From the NCBI GenBank assembly GCA_025354075.1, contig JANXNO010000467.1, positions 1 through 6,031 of the forward strand: a DNA stretch of 6,031 bases, in the 5' to 3' direction. The DNA comes from Burkholderiales bacterium. GTDB taxonomy: Bacteria > Pseudomonadota > Gammaproteobacteria > Burkholderiales > Casimicrobiaceae. The position numbers and the translations under genes were made by a program. How positions within the stretch are numbered: position 1 is the stretch's first letter; each line of letters begins with the position of its first letter. Positions 1 to 5,471 of this stretch are shown piece after piece. Under the pieces are notes generated by a model. It made no database searches. It was not told the origin of the DNA and saw only the letters and a list, made by a program, of their open reading frames with translations.

Positions 1-382
1 CGTTGACAAAACTTCGCAGCGCACGCAATTCAGCCTGTACCGCAGACCAATCCGTCGCACCGGGCGTCGCGATAGCCACCGCGACCAGCTTTTCCCTTGG
101 AGAGGAAAGCGTGACTGGCACAACCCACATCAAGCCATGCGCAAACGTTGCCGCCAACGCCTGCGGGTTGCCGAGCGATTTAAGACCCGAGCGCAATCGC
201 TGGTGCAATCGCCAGAACTCAACGGCCGCTTCGCTTATCGCTTCGATATCTACGAGTTGCCCGGCTTCCGCCCACACCATGCCGGAGTCGCTATCCACCA
301 ACGCGATGCCGTGCACGCCGCGAATCGCGGCGATACGGTTGACGCAAGCGAGGTACTGTTCGATAAACATCTGTACGGGCAT
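1..382 (-). CDS. Roadblock/LC7-like protein, 3' end outside window
   Basis: About 127 codons are visible and no stop is reached before the window edge. The protein starts MPVQMFIEQYL and continues with a predicted helix, a strand-turn-strand (IRGVHGIALVDSDSG, residues 20-34), a long helix (about 45-70), then strands around LMWVVPVTL and KLVAVAIATP and a closing helix (WSAVQAELRALRSF). This alpha/beta order fits a divergent Roadblock/LC7 fold, although the sequence is less typical than that of the neighbour upstream. The ATG lies 6 nt after the stop of that neighbour and in the same reading frame (TAA GCC GCG ATG), so the two are surely co-transcribed and probably translationally coupled. A second in-frame ATG at 370 (residue 5) is possible. 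AAGGCG upstream is a modest ribosome-binding site. Roadblock proteins usually dimerise and bind or regulate small GTPases, so a heterodimer with the neighbour acting on the GTPase at 858-1382 is a reasonable inference. Confidence 0.75.
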   Translation of the reverse strand, partial: MPVQMFIEQYLACVNRIAAIRGVHGIALVDSDSGMVWAEAGQLVDIEAISEAAVEFWRLHQRLRSGLKSLGNPQALAATFAHGLMWVVPVTLSSPREKLVAVAIATPGATDWSAVQAELRALRSFVN

Positions 383-388
383 CGCGGC

Positions 389-781
389 TTACGCCTTAGC
401 CAACACCAGTGCGGTCTGTCGTGCGCTGTACGTCACAGCTCCCAACAAAGCTTGCTCGTCGGCGACCACCGTCAAAATAAGGATATGGTCGGGATGGCGA
501 ATTTCTACCATCACAATCTGCCCTTTGTCCGCTTCGATAAAGATGCCGCGACAGGCGCCGCTTAGCGTTTCGTCCCCAATGACCGCGCCGATTGCAGCAA
601 TCGAGCTTGCCATGGCTGCAAGCCTGGAGCTCTGCGCCGCATCGCGGGCTCGCGCCGCTACTTCAAAGCCGTCGGCCGTCGATATCACCACTGCAACAGC
701 ACCCAATATCTCCGCCATCAATCGGGACGCGTGAAAGTCCGCAATTTGTGTAAATGCTGGTGAAACGTTGATCTCAGACAT
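389..781 (-). CDS. Roadblock/LC7 domain protein (GTPase regulator)
   Basis: This 130-residue protein is essentially one Roadblock/LC7 domain. Residues 10-25 form the first helix. GAVAVVISTADGFEVA (28-42) is the typical strand-turn-strand with the 'DG' turn. SRLAAMASSIAAIGAVIGDE (52-71) is the long central helix, ending in the small-residue pattern seen in bacterial members. GIFIEADKGQIVMVEI (79-94) and ILILTVVADEQALLGAV (100-116) are the remaining strands, and a C-terminal helix follows. The family includes MglB, the GTPase-activating partner of MglA, and the CvnB proteins of Streptomyces conservons. It lies 76 bp downstream of the GTPase gene, the widest gap in the cluster, and 6 bp before a second Roadblock-like gene. 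An internal transcription start or RNA processing in the gap is possible but not evident. The ATG at 781 has only a weak AAGAG about 10 nt upstream. Family assignment is strong; the exact partner is inferred from gene order. Confidence 0.9.
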   Translation of the reverse strand: MSEINVSPAFTQIADFHASRLMAEILGAVAVVISTADGFEVAARARDAAQSSRLAAMASSIAAIGAVIGDETLSGACRGIFIEADKGQIVMVEIRHPDHILILTVVADEQALLGAVTYSARQTALVLAKA

Positions 782-857
782 TAACCCACACTCTTAAAGT
801 TGTTCGACGCACGCCGGTACAGGCGGACGCAGCAAAAAATGAGCCTGTGAAAATTCA

Positions 858-1382
858 TCATCGTGACTCAAGCTGGGTCAAGAGCAAATCCACCAGCAGC
901 AGGACCTGATCGCGCTCACGAGCGTCCACTGGCACGATGGGGCAAACCACGCCTTTGGCTTGGGCCGCAATGGATAGCTCATCAATGCTTGGCGCAGGAT
1001 GGCTCTCGCTGCGTCCGACGCCGATGACGCAGGCGGTGCGAGCAATCAGCGTCGAGAAACTCTCCAGATACAGCTGAAGATCAGCCACCGGGTCAGGCGT
1101 CGAGTTGTCGGTTAATACGATTAAGCCAATCGCTCCCTTGGCGAGAATTTCCCACATAAAATCGAAGCGCTCTTGCCCAGGCGTGCCATAAATTCTGAGC
1201 GTGTCACCATTTTCGAGCGCGAGTTCGCCGAAATCCATGCCGACCGTGGTGCGATCCTTTGCTACCGATGTGTCGTTATTCTGAACGTCAGTGACGATTG
1301 GCGGCACGTCGCTGATCGCAGCAATCGCCGTGGTTTTTCCAGCACCCATCGGGCCGGTAATCAGCAGTTTGTACTCAGCCAT
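858..1382 (-). CDS. Small Ras-like GTPase, MglA/COG2229 (CvnD-like) type
   Basis: The 174-residue protein is a single small G domain. The P-loop GPMGAGKT is at residues 10-17. The switch I region contains consecutive threonines at 45-46 (RTTVGMDFGEL). The G3/switch II motif is GTPGQERFDFMWEIL (66-80), where the usual Asp of DxxG is replaced and Pro precedes the Gly, as in prokaryotic MglA/CvnD-like GTPases. The classical N/TKxD guanine-specificity motif is absent; the equivalent strand reads VIGVGRSESHP (119-129). PVDAR (151-155) may serve as G5. Such proteins cycle between GTP and GDP and are controlled by Roadblock proteins, two of which are encoded directly downstream. I chose the ATG at 1382 because MAEYKLLITG starts just before the first strand, as is usual in the family. 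A TTG at 1397 would add five residues. Neither start has a good Shine-Dalgarno sequence, which suggests translational coupling to the gene ending at 1413. Confidence 0.9.
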   Translation of the reverse strand: MAEYKLLITGPMGAGKTTAIAAISDVPPIVTDVQNNDTSVAKDRTTVGMDFGELALENGDTLRIYGTPGQERFDFMWEILAKGAIGLIVLTDNSTPDPVADLQLYLESFSTLIARTACVIGVGRSESHPAPSIDELSIAAQAKGVVCPIVPVDARERDQVLLLVDLLLTQLESR

Positions 1383-1412
1383 GCGCGCACGAAACAAGCC
1401 AGGTTATTTTGA

Positions 1413-2222
1413 TCACTTTGTCACTTCCAATGGCGTCACGCCGATTCCCAGACGACGCCGAATTCGCCCCCAGAGACTATTCACAGGCTGCTCAGTCTGG
1501 CTTGATTTGGCCGGAATCTGTTCACTCGTGGCCGGCGTTGCAAATACCCGCAGGCCCATCGTGGCGGGGGCGACGTCTTTAGGGTTTGGTGCAGGATTGA
1601 TGGCGGCGGCACGAGGCGTCGAAACATTGTCGTCGCCCGCGAACGTCAATCGCGATTCGTGAATCAATCTGGCCGACGACAAGAGCCGCAGCAATTGATC
1701 ACAAACGGCTTCGTCCTGCGCCGATTTCGCCACCAAATCCGCAAATGTCGTGGGTCTTGCCGCAAGCACTGCCGCAATACGCACAAATCGCTTGTCGATA
1801 CGAAGCAGTTCAAGGGTGGGCCAGCGCAGCAATGTGAAAATGGTTTCGCCTTCGGGGGCCGGTTGCCCGCCTGCAGCGCGCAACTGCGATATCTCGTCGC
1901 CAGCGAGGTTCAGCGCCAGTAACACGGCCGAAACGCGCAGCGGACGCATCAGGTGCTTCGGGGCTGCCTCCGCCGTACCGACCAGAATATGAACACGATT
2001 GCGCAGCGCTTTCTCGCTGATATTGAAACCGTCGCTAACCGGCTCGTAACCGACCACCATGACGTCAGCCGTATCCGATGCCTCGTAGCGCCATTGATGG
2101 CGCAGCGAATCCATCAAAAAGCGAGCGAGCGACTTGAATACGAGTTCGTCTTGCAGGGTGGCATGCCGCACCGCGAAGCTGTACTGGCTTTTGCTCCCCA
2201 TTCCGTTCAATCCCTGTGACAT
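1413..2222 (-). CDS. Uncharacterised protein of the LOV-GTPase cluster; possible winged-helix-like middle domain
   Basis: I do not recognise this 269-residue protein as a named family. Residues 15-110 alternate helices and strands (DVMVVGYEP at 53-61, RVHILVG at 76-82, then HLMRPLRVSAVLLALN at 90-105) and could be a degenerate receiver-like or other alpha/beta domain. Residues 128-192 (IFTLLRWPTLELLRID, then VRIAAVLAARPTTFADLVAKS, then CDQLLRLLSSARLI) look like a compact helical domain with a winged-helix pattern. A Pro/Ala/Ser/Thr-rich linker (about 195-248) leads to a basic C-terminal segment, SLWGRIRRRLGIG (249-261), which could be an amphipathic helix for membrane or partner binding. No signal peptide or membrane span is seen. 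It starts 8 nt after the LOV gene and ends 30 nt before the GTPase ATG. By position and fold guess it could correspond to CvnC (DUF742) of conservons. An alternative start is Met8 (2201), which has AGGGA about 10 nt upstream. Confidence 0.8.
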   Translation of the reverse strand: MSQGLNGMGSKSQYSFAVRHATLQDELVFKSLARFLMDSLRHQWRYEASDTADVMVVGYEPVSDGFNISEKALRNRVHILVGTAEAAPKHLMRPLRVSAVLLALNLAGDEISQLRAAGGQPAPEGETIFTLLRWPTLELLRIDKRFVRIAAVLAARPTTFADLVAKSAQDEAVCDQLLRLLSSARLIHESRLTFAGDDNVSTPRAAAINPAPNPKDVAPATMGLRVFATPATSEQIPAKSSQTEQPVNSLWGRIRRRLGIGVTPLEVTK

Positions 2223-2230
2223 GATCGCGC

Positions 2231-3028
2231 TTACCGCGAAGACCGGAGATGTTGCACACCAATGAACTGTGTCACGACACCCGCATCATTTCGCACCGGC
2301 GAGACGAACAATTCATTAAAAAAAATAGAGCCGTCTTTTCGGTAATTTCGCAACAACGCATGCCCGTTGACCTCTCGCTTGATCGCGTCTCGAAGCTGAG
2401 GCAAGTCAGGCTGATCGGTTTCGGCGCCCTGGAGAAAGCGACAGTTACGCCCAACCACCTCAGCGGCGCTGTAGCCGCTCATTCGCTCAAACACGGAGTT
2501 GACGTAAATGATTGGCATATCGGGTCGCAACGCGTCCGATATCACAACGCCCGCGTTCAGTGCCTCCCATTGACGGCTACTGCGGTCGAGATCGGCGATG
2601 AGTTGCGCCCGCTTGAGCAACGTTTCATCGGTGACGGCCAACACCCTGAAGCGCTCTCCGCTGTGATAGCGCAGGGTCGTGGCCTGGATCGACAAATCTA
2701 CGCGTTTGTAATCTCGCTGAAATACGTGTGAACGTTTGCCATCAGCATCTGGCGTAACTGCCCATTTCATGAGTTCAGCGTCTGCCACGATGTGCTTGCC
2801 CAACCGTTCAAACGAAGCGCCGAAGAGCATCTCTTGCGGGATGGCGAATTGCTCAGCGAGAACCGCGTTTGCGCTGAGCAATTCGCCTGTAGCGTTGAGT
2901 AAACACATTCCTAGTTGGGCGGATTCCAGCCACGCCCAAAGCAACTCTTTTTCGAACAGATCTTCGGGCCGGGCTACAGTTTTTTTTAAAGTCATACTCC
3001 GAAATGCTGATCTTACGTGCGATGACAT
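2231..3028 (-). CDS. PAS-LOV blue-light receptor protein without output domain
   Basis: This soluble protein has 265 residues. Residues 29-135 form a divergent N-terminal PAS-like domain (ESAQLGMCLLNATGELLSAN at 35-54; FRVLAVTDET at 127-136). A predicted helical linker (about 137-157) leads to a canonical LOV domain (about 158-260). It contains GRNCRFLQ (193-200), whose Cys196 would form the flavin-cysteinyl adduct, with Arg197 and Gln200. Also present are Arg213 in QLRDAI, Asn228 in RNYRKDG, Asn238 in FFNEL and Gln259 in FIGVQ. These match the flavin-contacting set of plant phototropins and Bacillus YtvA, so photochemical competence is strongly suggested. The chain ends six residues after Gln259 with no kinase, GGDEF, HTH or STAS domain, so signalling must go through partners. 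The genes that follow encode an unknown protein, a GTPase and two Roadblock proteins. The ATG at 3028 is preceded by GAGGTG with 8-nt spacing. Met12 (2995) is less likely because GGAG lies only 1 nt from it. Confidence 0.92.
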   Translation of the reverse strand: MSSHVRSAFRSMTLKKTVARPEDLFEKELLWAWLESAQLGMCLLNATGELLSANAVLAEQFAIPQEMLFGASFERLGKHIVADAELMKWAVTPDADGKRSHVFQRDYKRVDLSIQATTLRYHSGERFRVLAVTDETLLKRAQLIADLDRSSRQWEALNAGVVISDALRPDMPIIYVNSVFERMSGYSAAEVVGRNCRFLQGAETDQPDLPQLRDAIKREVNGHALLRNYRKDGSIFFNELFVSPVRNDAGVVTQFIGVQHLRSSR

Positions 3029-3085
3029 TCAGCCCGCACCTCGATGTCGCAATCGAGAAGATCAATCGTGATTTTTTAGATAACT

Positions 3086-3094
3086 AGTTTAACA
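3086..3094 (-). promoter_or_regulatory. Candidate extended -10 element for the LOV-GTPase cluster
   Basis: Read on the minus strand this is TGTTAAACT: a TG extension followed by TAAACT, four of six matches to the sigma-70 -10 consensus. It sits in the most AT-rich part of the spacer, about 58 bp before the LOV start codon. No convincing -35 box lies 16-18 bp upstream. This is a weak call from pattern alone. Confidence 0.25.
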
Positions 3095-3132
3095 CCTGCA
3101 AATCACTACCGTCCGTATTTCTCCCACGCGTT

Positions 3133-3159
3133 TCGCGATTAAGAAACTTCGTGTCGCGA
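3133..3159. repeat. Two TCGCGA palindromes 21 bp apart, possible operator
   Basis: Identical TCGCGA palindromes occur at 3133-3138 and 3154-3159, exactly 21 bp (two helical turns) apart. Another palindrome, ACGCGT, is at 3126-3131. They lie about 40-65 bp upstream of the candidate -10 of the LOV cluster, where a dimeric regulator could bind. They could also pair as a six-bp stem in RNA. No known regulator consensus is recognised, and such palindromes can arise by chance in GC-rich DNA. Confidence 0.2.
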
Positions 3160-3182
3160 CCCCGTCTGACCCATGAATAAAT

Positions 3183-3232
3183 CGACCCTGCTGAGCCCGT
3201 CACGGAAAGCGGCTTCATCAAACATAGGGTCG
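3183..3232 (-). terminator. Long-loop inverted repeat after the ene-reductase gene, weak terminator candidate
   Basis: On the minus strand, 7 to 13 nt past the TGA of the ene-reductase gene, CGACCCT (3232-3226) can pair with AGGGTCG (3189-3183) around a 36-nt loop. The loop itself contains short complementary pieces (AGCC with GGCT; CCG with CGG). The structure is followed by ATTTATT, not a clean T tract. It is in the right place to end the transcript, but the long loop and broken T run make the call tentative. Confidence 0.3.
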
Positions 3233-3238
3233 TTAAGC

Positions 3239-4339
3239 TCAAGCAGTGGGGTAGTCCGTGTAACCATCTTGCCCTTCGCTGTAGAACGTCTTGGGGTTCG
3301 CTGCGTTCAGCGGCGCGTCGCGCAACAAGCGCTCTGGCAAATCAGGGTTACCAATAAACGGCACGCCGAACGCGATGGCATCGGCCGAACCATGCGCCAC
3401 CGCATCAATCGCCATCGCGCGATCATATTTATTGTTGGCGACGTAGGTGACGCCTGCGGCGGTCAAGGTTTTTTTCGCCCATGCGAAATCGAAGCCCGTG
3501 AGGTCGCGCGCGCCGCCGGTATTGCCTTCGATGAAATGCACGAACGCAATGCTACGTTTTGCGAGGGCTTCGACCAGCGCGCCGTACGTTGCCTGCGTAT
3601 TGCTATCGGGTGTCGCGTTGTTAGCGGCGGTGACTGGCGACAGGCGGATGCCAACGCGTTCTTTGCCCCACACCGATATTGCGGCGTCGACAACGTCGAG
3701 CGTGAAGCGAATGCGGTCTTCGATTGATCCACCAAATTCGTCGGTGCGTTTGTTTGAGCTGTCGCGAATAAATTGCTCAAGCAGATAGCCGTTGGCGCTG
3801 TGAATTTCTACGCCGTCGAAGCCCGCACGTTTGGCGACTTCTGCGGCGTGCCGATACGCCGCGATGTACGCTTTGACTTCCGTCGTTTCAAGCCCGCGAG
3901 CGGCGATGCGCTCGGTCTTGCCATTCTGCGTGTAGAGCGTGCCACCGGGGTTGTAGCCGGTGCTGGCGGTGACGGGCAACACATGATCCGGTTGCAAATC
4001 AGGATGCGAAATCGCGCCGACATGCCACAACTGCGCGACGATCTTGCCGCCTTTGGCGTGCACTGCGGCAGTGGCCAACTTCCAGCCCGCCTCCTGCTCG
4101 GGGCTGTAGATACCCGGCGTGCCGACGTAGCCCTTGCCAGTGGGCAACACCTGAGTGGCTTCCGACACAATGAGGCCCGCGCTCGCACGTTGACCGTAAT
4201 ACTCGGCGATAAGCGCATTCGGCGCATCGGTACCGGGGGTAGCGCGGCAGCGCGTGAGCGGCGCCATGAAGACGCGGTTTTTGGCTTCAATTGCGCCGAC
4301 GTGAATAGGCGAAAACAGGGTGGTGGGATTAGATGACAT
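3239..4339 (-). CDS. Old yellow enzyme-family FMN-dependent ene-reductase (NADH:flavin oxidoreductase)
   Basis: The 366-residue protein is the usual length for an OYE-family TIM barrel. It should use NAD(P)H and FMN to reduce activated C=C bonds or related electrophiles in the cytoplasm. Landmarks in order are APLTRCRA (26-33) with the flavin-tuning Thr29, Gln103 and His106 in QLWHVG, and EIHSANGYLLEQFIRD (178-193) with the substrate-binding pair His180/Asn183 and the proton-donor position Tyr185. SNKRTDEFGGSIEDR (195-209), Arg231 in IRLSP and FGVPFIGNPDL (324-334) follow. Two usual arginines differ: HxGR reads HVGA (Ala109), and the phosphate-binding FGR/K reads FGV (Val326). The family resembles NemA and xenobiotic reductases, but the physiological substrate cannot be told. 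The ATG at 4339 has no clear Shine-Dalgarno sequence. MSSNPTTLFSPIHVG has the expected N-terminus, so the start is probably right. It is transcribed divergently from the Bug gene; a functional link is not shown. Confidence 0.93.
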   Translation of the reverse strand: MSSNPTTLFSPIHVGAIEAKNRVFMAPLTRCRATPGTDAPNALIAEYYGQRASAGLIVSEATQVLPTGKGYVGTPGIYSPEQEAGWKLATAAVHAKGGKIVAQLWHVGAISHPDLQPDHVLPVTASTGYNPGGTLYTQNGKTERIAARGLETTEVKAYIAAYRHAAEVAKRAGFDGVEIHSANGYLLEQFIRDSSNKRTDEFGGSIEDRIRFTLDVVDAAISVWGKERVGIRLSPVTAANNATPDSNTQATYGALVEALAKRSIAFVHFIEGNTGGARDLTGFDFAWAKKTLTAAGVTYVANNKYDRAMAIDAVAHGSADAIAFGVPFIGNPDLPERLLRDAPLNAANPKTFYSEGQDGYTDYPTA

Positions 4340-4435
4340 GCTTTGAAAATGGACTAAAAGAGGCGATGCCGCCGATATTCTCTAAACTTTGGGGCGAAAC
4401 GCCGTTAATCCAAGTCAATATTCAGGGGAAAAATT
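4340..4435. promoter_or_regulatory. Shared divergent intergenic region with an 11-bp inverted repeat
   Basis: These 96 bp separate the ene-reductase start codon from the Bug start codon, so promoters for both must lie here or overlap the coding regions. The perfect repeat GGCG-AAA-CGCC is at 4393-4403 and could be an operator half-site pair or a small hairpin in the Bug leader. TTGACT, five of six matches to a -35 box, reads on the minus strand at 4418-4413, but no good -10 lies 16-18 bp away. AATATT near 4418-4423 could contribute to a plus-strand -10. No regulator gene is adjacent. Exact promoters cannot be assigned. Confidence 0.35.
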
Positions 4436-5404
4436 GTGGTTTCGATGACCCGATTGTTTTTTGCTACCTGCTCCGTTGCGTGCGCGATGGTAGCGACCGC
4501 GCAGCCGTTTCCAACGCGACCCGTGACGCTGATCGTGCCCGTAACACCTGGCGGATCGACCGATTTGATGGCGCGGCAAATCGCCGAACCGCTGGCAAAA
4601 GCGTTCGGGCAGCCGGTGATCGTCGAGAACCGGCCCGGGGCGTCCGGCAACATCGCAGCGAGCTACGTTGCGAAGTCGAAGCCTGACGGCCACACCTTGC
4701 TCGCTGCGTATTCCGGCTTTCATGCCGCCAACCCGTTTCTCTACAAAAACCTCGACTGGGATCCGCTTAAAAGCTTCACGCCGATTGCGCTGATCATCAA
4801 TTCGGCGCAAGCAATTGCGGTGACCGACAAGCTGCCCGTAAAGAGCTTCAAGGAGTTGATCGCGTACGCAAAGGCCAATCCTGGCAAACTGAATTACGGC
4901 ACGGCAGGCCCCGGTTCGTTGCACCATATATCCGGCGCGCTGCTCGAACAATTGGCGGACACAAAGATGACTCCGATTGCTTACAAGGGCACCGGGCCCG
5001 CCGTGACCGACCTCGCCGCAGGCAACGTCGACATCGTCATCACCACACCGCCCGGCGTTATTCCGCTTGCGCAGACAGGCAAAATTCGCATCCTCGCCGT
5101 GACCGGCAACAAGCGCGTGCCGTCATTGCCCAATGTGCCGAGCGCAGCGGAAGAAGGCTTTCTGAATTTCTCGGTTGATGCCTGGTTTGGTTTTGTGGCA
5201 CCGATGGGCACGCCGCCCGAGGTGGTCAAACGGCTCGCTGATGAAATGGCGAAAGCGGTGCAAGGTGAAGGGTTCAAAAAAGGCGTGGAAGCCGCGGGCG
5301 GCACCGTGCAGTTTCAGGGCACGGCACAGTTTGATGCGACCATTCGCAGCGACATTCAGATGTTCGGGCGGGTGATCAAGGCGGCCAATATTTCGGCAGA
5401 GTAA
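4436..5404 (+). CDS. Bug-family (TctC-like) periplasmic substrate-binding protein
   Basis: The 322-residue protein begins with a Sec signal peptide: Arg6, a hydrophobic core from Leu7 to about residue 19, and probable cleavage after ATA, before Gln23. The mature N-terminus QPFPTRPVTLIVP is typical of Bordetella uptake gene (Bug) receptors. Next come PVTPGGSTDLMAR (35-47), VENRPGASGNIAA (63-75), a KPDGHTLL motif, the NPGKLNYGTAGPGS segment and LPNVPSAAEEG, all hallmark blocks of the two-lobed TTT/Bug fold. These proteins bind small carboxylates or related anions in the periplasm, either for tripartite tricarboxylate transporters or as orphan sensors. No TctA/TctB membrane genes are present here, so it is an orphan in this window and its ligand is unknown. 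The GTG start at 4436 is preferred over the ATG at 4445 because AGGGGA (4424-4429) lies 6 nt before the GTG but 15 nt before the ATG. The gene ends at an intrinsic terminator. Confidence 0.93.
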   Translation: MVSMTRLFFATCSVACAMVATAQPFPTRPVTLIVPVTPGGSTDLMARQIAEPLAKAFGQPVIVENRPGASGNIAASYVAKSKPDGHTLLAAYSGFHAANPFLYKNLDWDPLKSFTPIALIINSAQAIAVTDKLPVKSFKELIAYAKANPGKLNYGTAGPGSLHHISGALLEQLADTKMTPIAYKGTGPAVTDLAAGNVDIVITTPPGVIPLAQTGKIRILAVTGNKRVPSLPNVPSAAEEGFLNFSVDAWFGFVAPMGTPPEVVKRLADEMAKAVQGEGFKKGVEAAGGTVQFQGTAQFDATIRSDIQMFGRVIKAANISAE

Positions 5405-5430
5405 ACGCGCTATTGCCGCGTTCTTTTTTT
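5404..5430 (+). terminator. Rho-independent terminator after the Bug gene
   Basis: AACGCG (5404-5409) pairs perfectly with CGCGTT (5417-5422) around a 7-nt loop. One C and seven T residues (5424-5430) follow. The stem begins at the last base of the Bug stop codon, so it should end that transcript and separate it from the DUF456 gene. Confidence 0.8.
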
Positions 5431-5471
5431 CTACGTGCCCTGTGGTTTCAGCGCGACACTTCGAAGGTGTG

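Noticed and set aside
3..734. Long plus-strand open frame (243 codons) across the start of the window
   Set aside because: It lies antisense to two Roadblock genes with clear domain structure. Its translation is Ala/Ser/Thr-rich without any recognisable domain, as expected of a shadow frame.
782..857. Small inverted repeat (CGCC/GGCG) between the GTPase and Roadblock genes as a terminator
   Set aside because: It has only a four-bp stem and no T tract on the minus strand, so it is unlikely to end transcription inside the cluster.
1383..1397. TTG start for the GTPase adding MFRAR
   Set aside because: It has no Shine-Dalgarno support, and family members normally begin just before the first strand, as the ATG at 1382 gives.
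3773..4336. Plus-strand open frame opposite the ene-reductase gene
   Set aside because: The opposite strand encodes a complete OYE protein with all motifs. The Arg/Gly/Ala-rich translation has no family features.
4466..4486. Possible lipobox (SVAC) in the Bug signal peptide
   Set aside because: The -3 position is Ser, not Leu or a similar residue, and a good ATA-Q signal peptidase I site follows. Family members are normally soluble periplasmic proteins.
4415..4951. Minus-strand open frame opposite the Bug gene
   Set aside because: It overlaps the signal peptide and conserved N-terminal blocks of the Bug gene and has an Arg-rich shadow composition.
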